A DNA stretch of 64,000 nt, taken from Zoogloeaceae bacterium. Lineage in GTDB: Bacteria; Pseudomonadota; Gammaproteobacteria; Burkholderiales; Rhodocyclaceae. Numbering within the stretch: the first letter of the stretch is position 1; each line of letters starts with the position of its first letter. The notes below the pieces were generated by a model. The model had not been told where the DNA came from, searched no databases, and saw nothing but the letters and a program-made list of their open reading frames with translations. Below are positions 9,504-16,931 of this stretch, piece by piece. Both the position numbers and the translations under genes were made by a program. The stretch covers positions 742,001 through 806,000 of the forward strand of contig JACKLZ010000002.1 in assembly GCA_024235675.1 (NCBI GenBank), read 5' to 3'.

Positions 9504-9887
9504 TCAAGCGCGCAGCCACTGGAAAGTGACAATCCCCAGACCGGTCATGAGCAGCGAGCCCACCAGGTGAGCACTGGCCGTGGCCAGGGCCCAGCCGTAT
9601 TGTGCCGCGCTGATCATCATCACCACCTCGGCCGAGAAGGTCGAGAAGGTGGTGAGCGCGCCGAGAAAACCGGTCACCAGAAACCAGCGCACTTCGGGCG
9701 GCAGGGCCGTGTGATGGGCGAAATACGCCACCGCCACGCCGATCAGGTAGCCGCCCAGCAGGTTGGCCACCAGTGTGCCCAGCGGCAATTGGAGAAACAG
9801 CGGGTTGAGTCGCACCCCGAGCCACCAGCGAATCCAGGCTCCCAGGGCCGCCCCGACCCCGACGGCAAGGAATCCGGCTGGATTCAT
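9504..9887 (-). CDS. crcB: Fluoride-specific ion channel CrcB/Fluc
   Basis: A 127-residue, four-helix membrane protein that exports fluoride as a dual-topology dimer. Family motifs are GTLVANLLGGYLIG (helix 2) and GFLGALTTFSTFSAE (helix 3, with the pore-lining polar track). The open frame extends 32 codons upstream, but MNPAGFLAVGVGAALGA at 9887 is the usual N terminus. The ATG directly abuts the end of the 233-bp inverted-repeat element (9888-10120), so its ribosome-binding site must come from that element; only CCAGG touching the ATG is seen. No fluoride riboswitch was recognised upstream. hrpA follows after one base. Confidence 0.92.
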   Translation of the reverse strand: MNPAGFLAVGVGAALGAWIRWWLGVRLNPLFLQLPLGTLVANLLGGYLIGVAVAYFAHHTALPPEVRWFLVTGFLGALTTFSTFSAEVVMMISAAQYGWALATASAHLVGSLLMTGLGIVTFQWLRA

Positions 9888-10120
9888 CCTGGAAACCGCA
9901 GTTGGACGCGCCCGAGTGTGCGTCTGGTGAGTGCGCTGGCAAGGCGCGACGACGCGCAGCCTGCACGCTGTAAGGAGGAGCAACGCAGCCAGAGCGCTCG
10001 CCAGGCGTGCAATCGGGTGTGTAGCGCACCCGCCAGCCGGGGGACCAGCATCGAAGCCGACTTATTCCGCACAGTCAGCTCCTTGCTGGCAGGCACAAGC
10101 GGTCAACTGCGGTTTCTAGG
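9888..10120. repeat. 233-bp intergenic element with about 18-bp inverted-repeat ends
   Basis: The left end (9888-9907, CCTGGAAACCGCAGTTGGAC) and the reverse complement of the right end (10102-10120, CCTAGAAACCGCAGTTGAC) match except for one substitution and one extra base. The interior is GC-rich and codes for nothing convincing. The left end abuts the crcB start codon. The arrangement suggests a MITE-like or REP-doublet repeat. No clean target-site duplication is visible: ATTCAT on the left against ATCAT on the right is only suggestive. Confidence 0.6.
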
Positions 10121-10246
10121 ATCATGGCTTACACACGGGTCGATTCAGATGGGCGCATTCTACCGCGTCGACTGCGCAGATTGGCCGACGGGGTCTGTAA
10201 GCTTTTGCCCTGCTCGCGGGTCTGGTCAATCAGGAGGAGTCGATTG
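10121..10246 (+). promoter_or_regulatory. Leader of the sigma-factor operon with strong ribosome-binding site
   Basis: This stretch between the repeat element and the sigma-factor gene must contain the operon's promoter unless it lies inside the element. I do not see a convincing sigma-70 or ECF-type promoter. A strong Shine-Dalgarno sequence AGGAGG (10232-10237) lies about nine bases before the ATG at 10247 and decides that start against a longer open frame reaching back to 10124. Confidence 0.6.
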
Positions 10247-10762
10247 ATGTTGCTTTCCCTGGGAAAACGCCGCGCCTTTGACCAGGTGGTGCGCGCCTAC
10301 AGCAGCGATCTGTACCGCTTTGCCTATTGGCTGTGCGGCGATCGCTTCGTGGCCGAAGACGTGGTGCAGGAAGCCTTTGTCCGCGCCTGGCAGCGCTGGG
10401 ATCAGCTCCGAGACAAGGCCACGCCCAAGCCCTGGCTGCTGACCATCGTGCGGCGCGAACACGCCCGCCTGTATGAGCGCAAACGCTTTGACTATGTCGA
10501 CGATGCGCCGGAAGATCTGGCCATTGCCGCGGACCACGATCCGCTGGAGATGTTCGAGCTGGAGCAGGTGATCGGCAACTTGCCGCTGAGCCTGCGCGAA
10601 CCCTTTTTGCTACAAACCCTCGGCGGCTTCAGTTGCGCCGAGATCGCCGAACAACTTGAGACGACCGAAGGCGCGATCATGGTGCGTTTGACCCGTGCCC
10701 GTCAGGCACTCAGAGGACTGATGGGTGAGGCGGACCGACCCCGCAAGCGAGGCTCACAATGA
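10247..10762 (+). CDS. ECF-type RNA polymerase sigma factor
   Basis: A 171-residue extracytoplasmic-function sigma factor. Region 2 spans about residues 8-75 (AYSSDLYRFAYWLCGDRFVA, then EDVVQEAFVRAWQ). Region 4 spans about 110-160 (LPLSLREPFLLQTLGGFSCA, then EIAEQLETTEGAIMVRLTRA, the helix-turn-helix). The gene is directly followed, with an ATGA stop/start overlap, by its anti-sigma factor, so both proteins are likely made in step. ECF factors recruit RNA polymerase to a small stress or envelope regulon; the inducing signal here is unknown. Confidence 0.93.
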   Translation: MLLSLGKRRAFDQVVRAYSSDLYRFAYWLCGDRFVAEDVVQEAFVRAWQRWDQLRDKATPKPWLLTIVRREHARLYERKRFDYVDDAPEDLAIAADHDPLEMFELEQVIGNLPLSLREPFLLQTLGGFSCAEIAEQLETTEGAIMVRLTRARQALRGLMGEADRPRKRGSQ

Positions 10763-11466
10763 GTGATCACATCTCCTACACCTGCCTGGACTTTCGCCGT
10801 GAAAAGCTGGCCGACCCACGCCGGCTGTCGAGCGCCGCACGCCTTCATGTGCACGACTGTCCGCAATGCCGCCGATTCTCCCGCCGGATCGACGCCAGCG
10901 AGGCGCAGATCGAGCAGGTGCTCGCCGTGCCGGTGCCGGATGGCCTGGCCGACCGTGTACTGCTGAATGTCCATCACGGCAAACGGCGCCCGTGGAGCCT
11001 GATGGCGCTGGCCGCCACGGTGGTGCTCAGTTTCGGCATCGGCTTGCAACAATGGCAACCGCGCGGGGACATCAATTACGCGCGCCAGGCCATCGAGCAT
11101 GTGCTGCATGAGCCCGAATCGATGACCGACCACCGGCTGGCCGACCCCAGTCAGTTCCGCTTCGTGCTGGCCAACTTCGGCGGCAAGATGCATCGGTCGG
11201 TTGGCAAGGTGCGCTACATGAAGCTGTGCCCGGTCCCCGAAGGCACGGGCTGGCATATCGTGCTCGACACCGAACACGGCCCGGCCACTTTGCTGCTCAT
11301 TCCGGGCAAGGGCGTGAGCGCGCCGACCGGCACGCTGCAGATGAAGGGCTATGTCGCCCGCGCGCTGCCGGGCGGCCAGGGCTACTACGCGATCATCACC
11401 GAGTCGCCCCAGGCGCTGGATGCGATCAGCGGGATGCTGTCGGAACGGGTGAGCTGGCGGACCTGA
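10759..11466 (+). CDS. Zinc-finger anti-sigma factor, DUF3379-like membrane protein
   Basis: A 235-residue protein with an N-terminal cytoplasmic zinc anti-sigma motif HxxxCxxC (His30, Cys34, Cys37 in LHVHDCPQC), a single membrane helix around residues 79-97, and a C-terminal domain predicted to be periplasmic. It resembles DUF3379-type proteins, which follow ECF sigma factors. It presumably holds the upstream sigma factor inactive at the inner membrane until a periplasmic signal arrives. The gene overlaps the sigma gene by four bases and ends 9 bases before the convergent EAL-protein gene. Confidence 0.85.
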   Translation: MSDHISYTCLDFRREKLADPRRLSSAARLHVHDCPQCRRFSRRIDASEAQIEQVLAVPVPDGLADRVLLNVHHGKRRPWSLMALAATVVLSFGIGLQQWQPRGDINYARQAIEHVLHEPESMTDHRLADPSQFRFVLANFGGKMHRSVGKVRYMKLCPVPEGTGWHIVLDTEHGPATLLLIPGKGVSAPTGTLQMKGYVARALPGGQGYYAIITESPQALDAISGMLSERVSWRT

Positions 11467-11475
11467 GACCGCCAC

Positions 11476-13617
11476 TCACTCGGCAGCACGCCGGAAGCGG
11501 TCGGCGCCCGGCAGACCGTCACGCAGGGCGGCACGAAAATCGACCTCGGCCATCGGCCGGGCAAACAGATAGCCCTGCATCACCGGGCAGCCATGCGCCT
11601 GCAGCACGCGCGCCTGCGCCTCGGTCTCGACCCCTTCGGCCACCAGCCCCATGCCCAGACTGCACGCCATGGCGATGATCGCCCGCACGATGGCCGGATC
11701 CTGGCTGCCGCCGTCGCAGTCCTGGACGAAGGAGCGGTCGATCTTGAGGGTGTCGACCGCGAAACGCTTGAGATAGGCCAGCGAGGAATAGCCCGTACCG
11801 AAATCGTCCACCGCCAGCGACAGGCCCAGTCCGTGCAGGCCGTGCAGCACTTCGGCCGTGGCATGCGTGTCGCGCATCAGCGCGGACTCGGTCACTTCGA
11901 GTTCGATCATGTTGGCGCCCACTTCATGGGCATCGAGCGTGTCGCGGATGCTGTCGAGCAGATCCTGACGGCCGAACTGGATGGCCGAGAGGTTCACCGC
12001 GATGGGCACCACCGGCACCCCGGCAGACCGCCAGCGGCTGATGTCGTCGCAGGCCTGGTTGAGCACCCACTGCCCAAGATGGCCAATCAGGCCCATCTCT
12101 TCGAGCAGCGGGATAAAGGCCACCGGGCCGATCACACCCTCGGTCGGGTGGTGCCAGCGCACCAGGGCCTCGCCGCCGACGATGCAACCGCGATCCGCGT
12201 CGACCTTGGGCTGATACACCAGCACGAACTGATCCTTGTCGATCGCTTCGCGCAGCGCGCTCTCCATGCTCAAACGCGATATCGCGTCCACTTTCATCTG
12301 TTCGGTGTAGCACTGGATGGCGTCGTGCTCGCCCAACCGGCGCAGGGCGCCCAGCGCCATCTCGGCCGATTTGAGCAGCGTTTCGGCGGTATCGCCATGC
12401 TTGGGGTAGAAGGCCAGACCGGCACTGAAAGACACATTCAAGGTCTGGCCATCCATATGCACGGCAGACCCGGCGCGCGACAGCAATGCCCGCACCTCGG
12501 CCTCGACCGCCGCGCGCCCCGATGCCCCTTCGACAAACAGCGCGAAATTATCGGCGTTGATGCGCGCCATGCGCGGCGCGTCCAGGCGGTCGGGTGCCAC
12601 GCCGTCATCGGTCGTGCCGGCGTGACCGACACCGAGGCGCAAGGCCAGCACCTGCAGGACGCGATCGGCGGCATCCTGGCCCAGGGTTTCGTTGATCCGC
12701 TTGAATCGGTCGACGTTGATCAGCACCACCGCGCAATGCCCACCCCGGACCTGCTCGCGCAGCAGGGCCGATTGCAGCGCTTCGCGAAAGTGCACACGGT
12801 TGGGCAGGCCGGTCAGGTCGTCAAAATAGGCCAGTTGCCGGATACGCTGCTCGGCCGCGACGCGCTCGGAAATATCCTGCAGCGTGCCCTGTACCTGCAC
12901 CACCTGACCATTGGCATCGCTCAGCGGCACCGCCATTTCATGGGCGGTGCACACCTGGCCATCGGCCCGCAAAATGCGGTATTCCAGCGCGTAACGCTGG
13001 CCATCGCAGACGCTGTCGAGCGATTTGCAGACCCGTTCGCGATCGCCCGGATGCACCCGCTCGATCAGGGCAGACAGGCCTTTGCCGAAGGACGTGGCAT
13101 CTTCGCCGAACAGCGCGCAGTAGTTGTCGGAGCGATGGAAGCGATCGGTGCTCAGATCCCACTCCCAGCTGCCGATCCGTGCAATTTCCTGCGCCGCACT
13201 CAGATTGCGCTCGCTGCGCAGCAGGCTGTCGACGGCGTCGGCGGCACGCAGCGCATAGCGCACCCGGTGGCGCAGCAGCGTCCAGTTGATCGGCTTGGGG
13301 ATGAAGTCGGTTGCGCCACTGTCGTAGGCCAGCTCGATCGATGCGGTGTCTTCCAGGCCGGTCAGCATGATGACCGGCACGCGCACCCCCTGCCCGCGCA
13401 AACGCCGGCAGGTTTCGAAGCCATCGATGCCGGGCATCAGCACATCGAGCAGGATCAGGTCGGGGCGGAATTCACCGAAGCGGCTCAACCCGGCCTCGCC
13501 GTCGGCCGCTTCGGCCACCTGGAATCCGGCCTCCTCGAGCGCCGCGCAGGCGAGCATGCGCGTGACGTCGTCGTCGTCAATCACCAGCAGGCGCGCGCTC
13601 CGTTCAATCTCGGTCAT
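11476..13617 (-). CDS. Response regulator: REC-PAS-degenerate GGDEF-EAL (c-di-GMP phosphodiesterase)
   Basis: A 713-residue cytoplasmic protein. An N-terminal receiver (8-125) has the phosphoacceptor Asp58 (LILLDVLMPG); a PAS/PAC domain follows (about 140-255); then a GGDEF domain (about 265-430) whose signature has decayed to NADNF, so cyclase activity is unlikely; then a well-preserved EAL domain (about 445-700) with GGEALVRW, VNLSAIQF, ELEVTESALM, DDFGTGYSSLAYLKRF and EGVET. It should hydrolyse c-di-GMP, perhaps with the dead GGDEF domain sensing GTP. It is the last gene of the TonB receptor-YfiR-kinase run and overlaps the kinase gene (ATGA), so the kinase's Hpt domain is the natural phosphate donor for Asp58. 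Confidence 0.93.
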   Translation of the reverse strand: MTEIERSARLLVIDDDDVTRMLACAALEEAGFQVAEAADGEAGLSRFGEFRPDLILLDVLMPGIDGFETCRRLRGQGVRVPVIMLTGLEDTASIELAYDSGATDFIPKPINWTLLRHRVRYALRAADAVDSLLRSERNLSAAQEIARIGSWEWDLSTDRFHRSDNYCALFGEDATSFGKGLSALIERVHPGDRERVCKSLDSVCDGQRYALEYRILRADGQVCTAHEMAVPLSDANGQVVQVQGTLQDISERVAAEQRIRQLAYFDDLTGLPNRVHFREALQSALLREQVRGGHCAVVLINVDRFKRINETLGQDAADRVLQVLALRLGVGHAGTTDDGVAPDRLDAPRMARINADNFALFVEGASGRAAVEAEVRALLSRAGSAVHMDGQTLNVSFSAGLAFYPKHGDTAETLLKSAEMALGALRRLGEHDAIQCYTEQMKVDAISRLSMESALREAIDKDQFVLVYQPKVDADRGCIVGGEALVRWHHPTEGVIGPVAFIPLLEEMGLIGHLGQWVLNQACDDISRWRSAGVPVVPIAVNLSAIQFGRQDLLDSIRDTLDAHEVGANMIELEVTESALMRDTHATAEVLHGLHGLGLSLAVDDFGTGYSSLAYLKRFAVDTLKIDRSFVQDCDGGSQDPAIVRAIIAMACSLGMGLVAEGVETEAQARVLQAHGCPVMQGYLFARPMAEVDFRAALRDGLPGADRFRRAAE

Positions 13618-16382
13618 GAGCTCTGATCCTTTTCGGACGTCGCCACGTCCAACGCGACGCCCTCGTCCAGCAGGGCTTTCTGGTAGGCCAAAAATGCGGG
13701 TTGAAGCTCAAGCACTTCGGGCAGTTCGTTCATCTCGACGCCGGCCTTGAGCGCGGCATCCAGGCTCCGCGCCAGTCCGGCCAGGCGTGACGCCCCGACC
13801 GCGGCCGCCGCGGACTTCATTTTGTGCGCAACGCGCTGGGCGCCTGGTCGGTCCTGCTGTGCGAACGCCTCGGACAGCGCCTGCACCTGCTGCCCCGTCT
13901 CCCGGACAAAGAGCTTGGCCAGGCGTTCGAGCATCGGTGCGGCGCGGTCCCCGCGAACACCGGGCACACCGAGCAGAACGCTCATGTCGAGCGCGGGCAA
14001 CTCGGTCGCGCCTGCGACATCGGCGGCCTCGGCCGGCGCCGCCGAAACGGCCGGCGCATCGACGGGGGCGGACGGCGCCCAGCGCATCAGCGCATCACGC
14101 AGCCGCTCACCGGAAACCGGCTTGGTCAGGTAGTCGTCCATGCCCGCCGACAGCGCGGCGGCGCGGTCGTCTCGCTGGGCATTGGCGGTCAGTGCCAGAA
14201 TCGGCACACGCTCGCTGCCAGCGCCGGCCCGCTCGGCGCGACGGATCTCGCGCGTGGCTTCGATGCCGTCCATTTCCGGCATCTGGATATCCATCAACAC
14301 CAGATCGAAAGCGCCCTTGCGATACATCGCCACCGCTTCGCGGCCGTTGTTGGCGACCGTCACACGGCAGCCGCATTCACCCAGCAAGGCACACACGATC
14401 TCGGCGTTGACGGGATGATCCTCGGCCAGCAGCACGCGGGCACGCGAACGCAAACTCGGCGCGCTGCTGGCCTGCTTCCGCGCATGATGCGAGACATCGC
14501 CGCGCAAGGCCGCAAGCAGATCGCTGGCCAACACCGGTTTTGGCACGCAGGCCTCGGCGCCGGCAGCGCGCGCATCTTCTTCGTCACTGGCCGAGCGCAG
14601 GCGGATCAAGGCCACAATGCGCTGAGCCGAACGCGCCATCTGTGCAATACGCGCGAACCCGTCGCTGTTGGTGCCGTGGCGATCGACCAGCACCGCGGTG
14701 TAGGGCGCGCCGCCAGAGCGGGCGAGCGCATCGGGATCGGCATACGCGTCCACCTCGTACCCCAACGCGGAGAGTTGGACCATCATGGCCTCGCGCAGCG
14801 GCGCACCGCCCGCCACAATCGCAACCCGGCCCGCCGGTTTGAACACCGGCGCGGGATCGCACAGCTCGGCGTCCACCGCAAAGAAGAAGCGCGTGCGCTC
14901 GTCGGGGACGCTCTCAAACTCCAGCCGCCCCCCCATCAACTCAACCAGTTGGCGCGAGATCGTCAGGCCCAGCCCCGTGCCACCAAAGCGTCGGGCCATG
15001 GAGCTGTCGGCTTGCGAAAAGGCTTGAAACAGGCGTGGCTGCAGATCGACGGGGATGCCGATCCCCGTATCGGTCACGCTCCCCTCAAGCCGGAGCTGCC
15101 CGTCTGTCGCAAGACTGGCGTCCAGATCGATCCGGATATGGCCTTTATCGGTGAATTTGACGGCGTTGGACACCAGATTGTTGAGCACCTGGCGGAAACG
15201 GTGGCCATCGGCGCGAACACGCTCGGGCACGTTTGCAGACACCACCACCATCAGCTCCACATCCTTGCGCTGCGCGCGCTCGGCAAACAGCAAGGCCACG
15301 TCTTCGGCGGCCTGGCGGGGCGAAAATTCGATCTGTTCGAGTTCCAGCTTGCCCGCCTCGATCTTGGACACATCCAGCACATCGTTAATGAGATACAGCA
15401 GCGACTCGGCCGAGGCATGCAAGGTATCCATCAGACGCACCTGACGGCTGTTCAAGGCCGTGCCGCGCAACAGCTCGACCATGCCCAGCACGCCATTCAT
15501 CGGCGTCCGGATTTCGTGGCTCATATTGGCCAGAAACAGACTCTTCGCACGGTTGGCGGCCTCGGCCTCTTCGCGTGCCGTATCGGCCTCTTCCTTGGCC
15601 AGCGAAAGCTCGCCGGTGCGCAGCGCCACGTCCTGCTCAAGGCGATCACGATGCGCCGCCAGCGCCGAATCGCGGGCTTCGATTTCTGTCAGCATGCTGT
15701 TGAAGCCGTCGACCAGCTCGCCGACCTCATCACGCGGTCCGGCGGGTGCGCGCACGTCGTAGCGCCCTGAATTGCGAACATCGCGCACCACGCTGGCCAG
15801 TTGCACCACCGGTTGCACAATCGAGTGCTCCGCACGACGCACCAGCAAGGTGGCCACCAGCCCGCCCAGCCCCAGCCCGACCAGCGCCAGCACAAACCAC
15901 TCGATCATGTCTGCCAGCATGCCGGCCAGCGAGATCTCCAGCACCAGGTCGCCCAGGTATTCGCCATCGTGACGTACCGGCCAGGCCCGGAAGTAGCGCG
16001 GGAAGTTCCAATCGCCCGCATCATCGACACGCACCTGCCGAAGCGGCTCGAAATTGGGCGCGACGTCCTCAAGACCGATCGGATAGGTCGCAAACACCTC
16101 GCCATTGGCCCGACGCAACAAGGCGGCGCGAATCTGCTCGACATGGCGCAAGGAGCCCAGCAGACGCTCAGCGCTGCCAACGTCTTCAAACCGCAAGGGG
16201 GCCGCACCATTCTCGACCACCAGCTCCGCGTAAATCGCGGCCTGGTCCTGAATACGCTGAACCTCCTGGCGCAACTCACTCAGGCCGATAGTCAAGAAAG
16301 CCACAAACAGCGCCACAACGATGCTGACCAGCACGATGCTCCGCAGTTTGCGACCCAGCGAACGATGGAGCTTGAGTGCCAT
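13614..16382 (-). CDS. CHASE8-HAMP hybrid histidine kinase with two receivers and Hpt
   Basis: A 922-residue inner-membrane kinase. Membrane helices lie at about 14-34 and 160-181 and enclose a periplasmic domain with the CHASE8 pattern (AAPLRFEDVGSAERLLGSL, then IRAALLRRANGEVFATY). HAMP (about 182-240) and a coiled coil follow, then HisKA with His289 (MSHEIRTPMN), HATPase (DTGIGIP, GGTGLGLTI), a degenerate receiver that lost its acidic pocket (VAGGAP), a canonical receiver (AEDHPVN, LMDIQMPEMDG, KP) and an Hpt with AHKMKSAAA. CHASE8 is the periplasmic domain of YfiN/TpbB, the partner of YfiR, and the gene directly upstream encodes a YfiR protein. It overlaps the EAL regulator gene by four bases. 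Confidence 0.93.
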   Translation of the reverse strand: MALKLHRSLGRKLRSIVLVSIVVALFVAFLTIGLSELRQEVQRIQDQAAIYAELVVENGAAPLRFEDVGSAERLLGSLRHVEQIRAALLRRANGEVFATYPIGLEDVAPNFEPLRQVRVDDAGDWNFPRYFRAWPVRHDGEYLGDLVLEISLAGMLADMIEWFVLALVGLGLGGLVATLLVRRAEHSIVQPVVQLASVVRDVRNSGRYDVRAPAGPRDEVGELVDGFNSMLTEIEARDSALAAHRDRLEQDVALRTGELSLAKEEADTAREEAEAANRAKSLFLANMSHEIRTPMNGVLGMVELLRGTALNSRQVRLMDTLHASAESLLYLINDVLDVSKIEAGKLELEQIEFSPRQAAEDVALLFAERAQRKDVELMVVVSANVPERVRADGHRFRQVLNNLVSNAVKFTDKGHIRIDLDASLATDGQLRLEGSVTDTGIGIPVDLQPRLFQAFSQADSSMARRFGGTGLGLTISRQLVELMGGRLEFESVPDERTRFFFAVDAELCDPAPVFKPAGRVAIVAGGAPLREAMMVQLSALGYEVDAYADPDALARSGGAPYTAVLVDRHGTNSDGFARIAQMARSAQRIVALIRLRSASDEEDARAAGAEACVPKPVLASDLLAALRGDVSHHARKQASSAPSLRSRARVLLAEDHPVNAEIVCALLGECGCRVTVANNGREAVAMYRKGAFDLVLMDIQMPEMDGIEATREIRRAERAGAGSERVPILALTANAQRDDRAAALSAGMDDYLTKPVSGERLRDALMRWAPSAPVDAPAVSAAPAEAADVAGATELPALDMSVLLGVPGVRGDRAAPMLERLAKLFVRETGQQVQALSEAFAQQDRPGAQRVAHKMKSAAAAVGASRLAGLARSLDAALKAGVEMNELPEVLELQPAFLAYQKALLDEGVALDVATSEKDQSS

Positions 16383-16383
16383 A

Positions 16384-16920
16384 TCAGTCGGCCTCCCGCC
16401 CGATCAGACGGCGTGCGAGCTTGAGCAGCTGCGCGCTCAGCCGCAGGTGCTGGGTCGCCACCGTCGACCGGTTGATATCGAAGCGAATCCGATCATCGAC
16501 CGTCACCAGACCGATATTGCCACCGGCTTCAACAAAACCATCGATATCGCTGACCGTCAGCACAGGCCAGACCTCGAGCTCCCGCAAAATGGCGTTCAAG
16601 CGTCGCTGCTCCGACGCCGCCACAAAGACTACTTCGCAGTCCTTGGCGTCCAGCGGCGCAGCCGGATAGTGCACCTTGACCGCCCGGCCCTGCGCCTGAC
16701 GTGCTTCGAGCCCGCTCAGATGTTCGCCAAAAGGATCCCGGCCGAGGACGCAAATATCAATCGAATCGCTGTCGGCCAGCGCCTCGTCAGGCCAGGTCGC
16801 GTACCGCGCGAAGTTCAGCAAAAAAACCGCCTTGAGCTGGTACTCGGTCGGCGGCGCTGCGCGCAGCGGCGACGCAGCCAGCAAAACCAGCAGAAGGAGG
16901 GGGAGGACGCGCCAGCGCAT
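16384..16920 (-). CDS. YfiR family periplasmic protein (DUF4154)
   Basis: A 178-residue protein with a signal peptide (MRWRVLPLLLLVLLAASPL, cleavage after RA) and the DUF4154 core: EYQLKAVFLLNFARYATWP at the mature N terminus, CVLGRDPFG, and the conserved end GNIGLVTVDDRIRFDINRST. In Pseudomonas aeruginosa, YfiR is the periplasmic repressor of the CHASE8 diguanylate cyclase YfiN. Here the kinase gene one base downstream has a CHASE8 domain, so I infer a YfiR-kinase pair. The ATG at 16920 gives the normal signal peptide; one eight codons upstream would overlap the receptor gene. It follows the TonB receptor stop by 11 bases. Confidence 0.9.
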   Translation of the reverse strand: MRWRVLPLLLLVLLAASPLRAAPPTEYQLKAVFLLNFARYATWPDEALADSDSIDICVLGRDPFGEHLSGLEARQAQGRAVKVHYPAAPLDAKDCEVVFVAASEQRRLNAILRELEVWPVLTVSDIDGFVEAGGNIGLVTVDDRIRFDINRSTVATQHLRLSAQLLKLARRLIGREAD

Positions 16921-16931
16921 TGTCGTCCGGC

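Noticed and set aside
5450..9529. 1359-codon plus-strand open frame opposite hrpA
   Set aside because: It mirrors hrpA nearly exactly, is rich in Gln/His/Arg and has no domain; it is a GC-bias shadow.
9888..10246. Fluoride riboswitch ahead of crcB
   Set aside because: No match to the conserved fluoride-aptamer core is visible; the region is a repeat element instead.
13824..15770. 648-codon plus-strand open frame opposite the CHASE8 kinase
   Set aside because: Antisense shadow of the kinase gene with His/Arg/Gln-rich composition.
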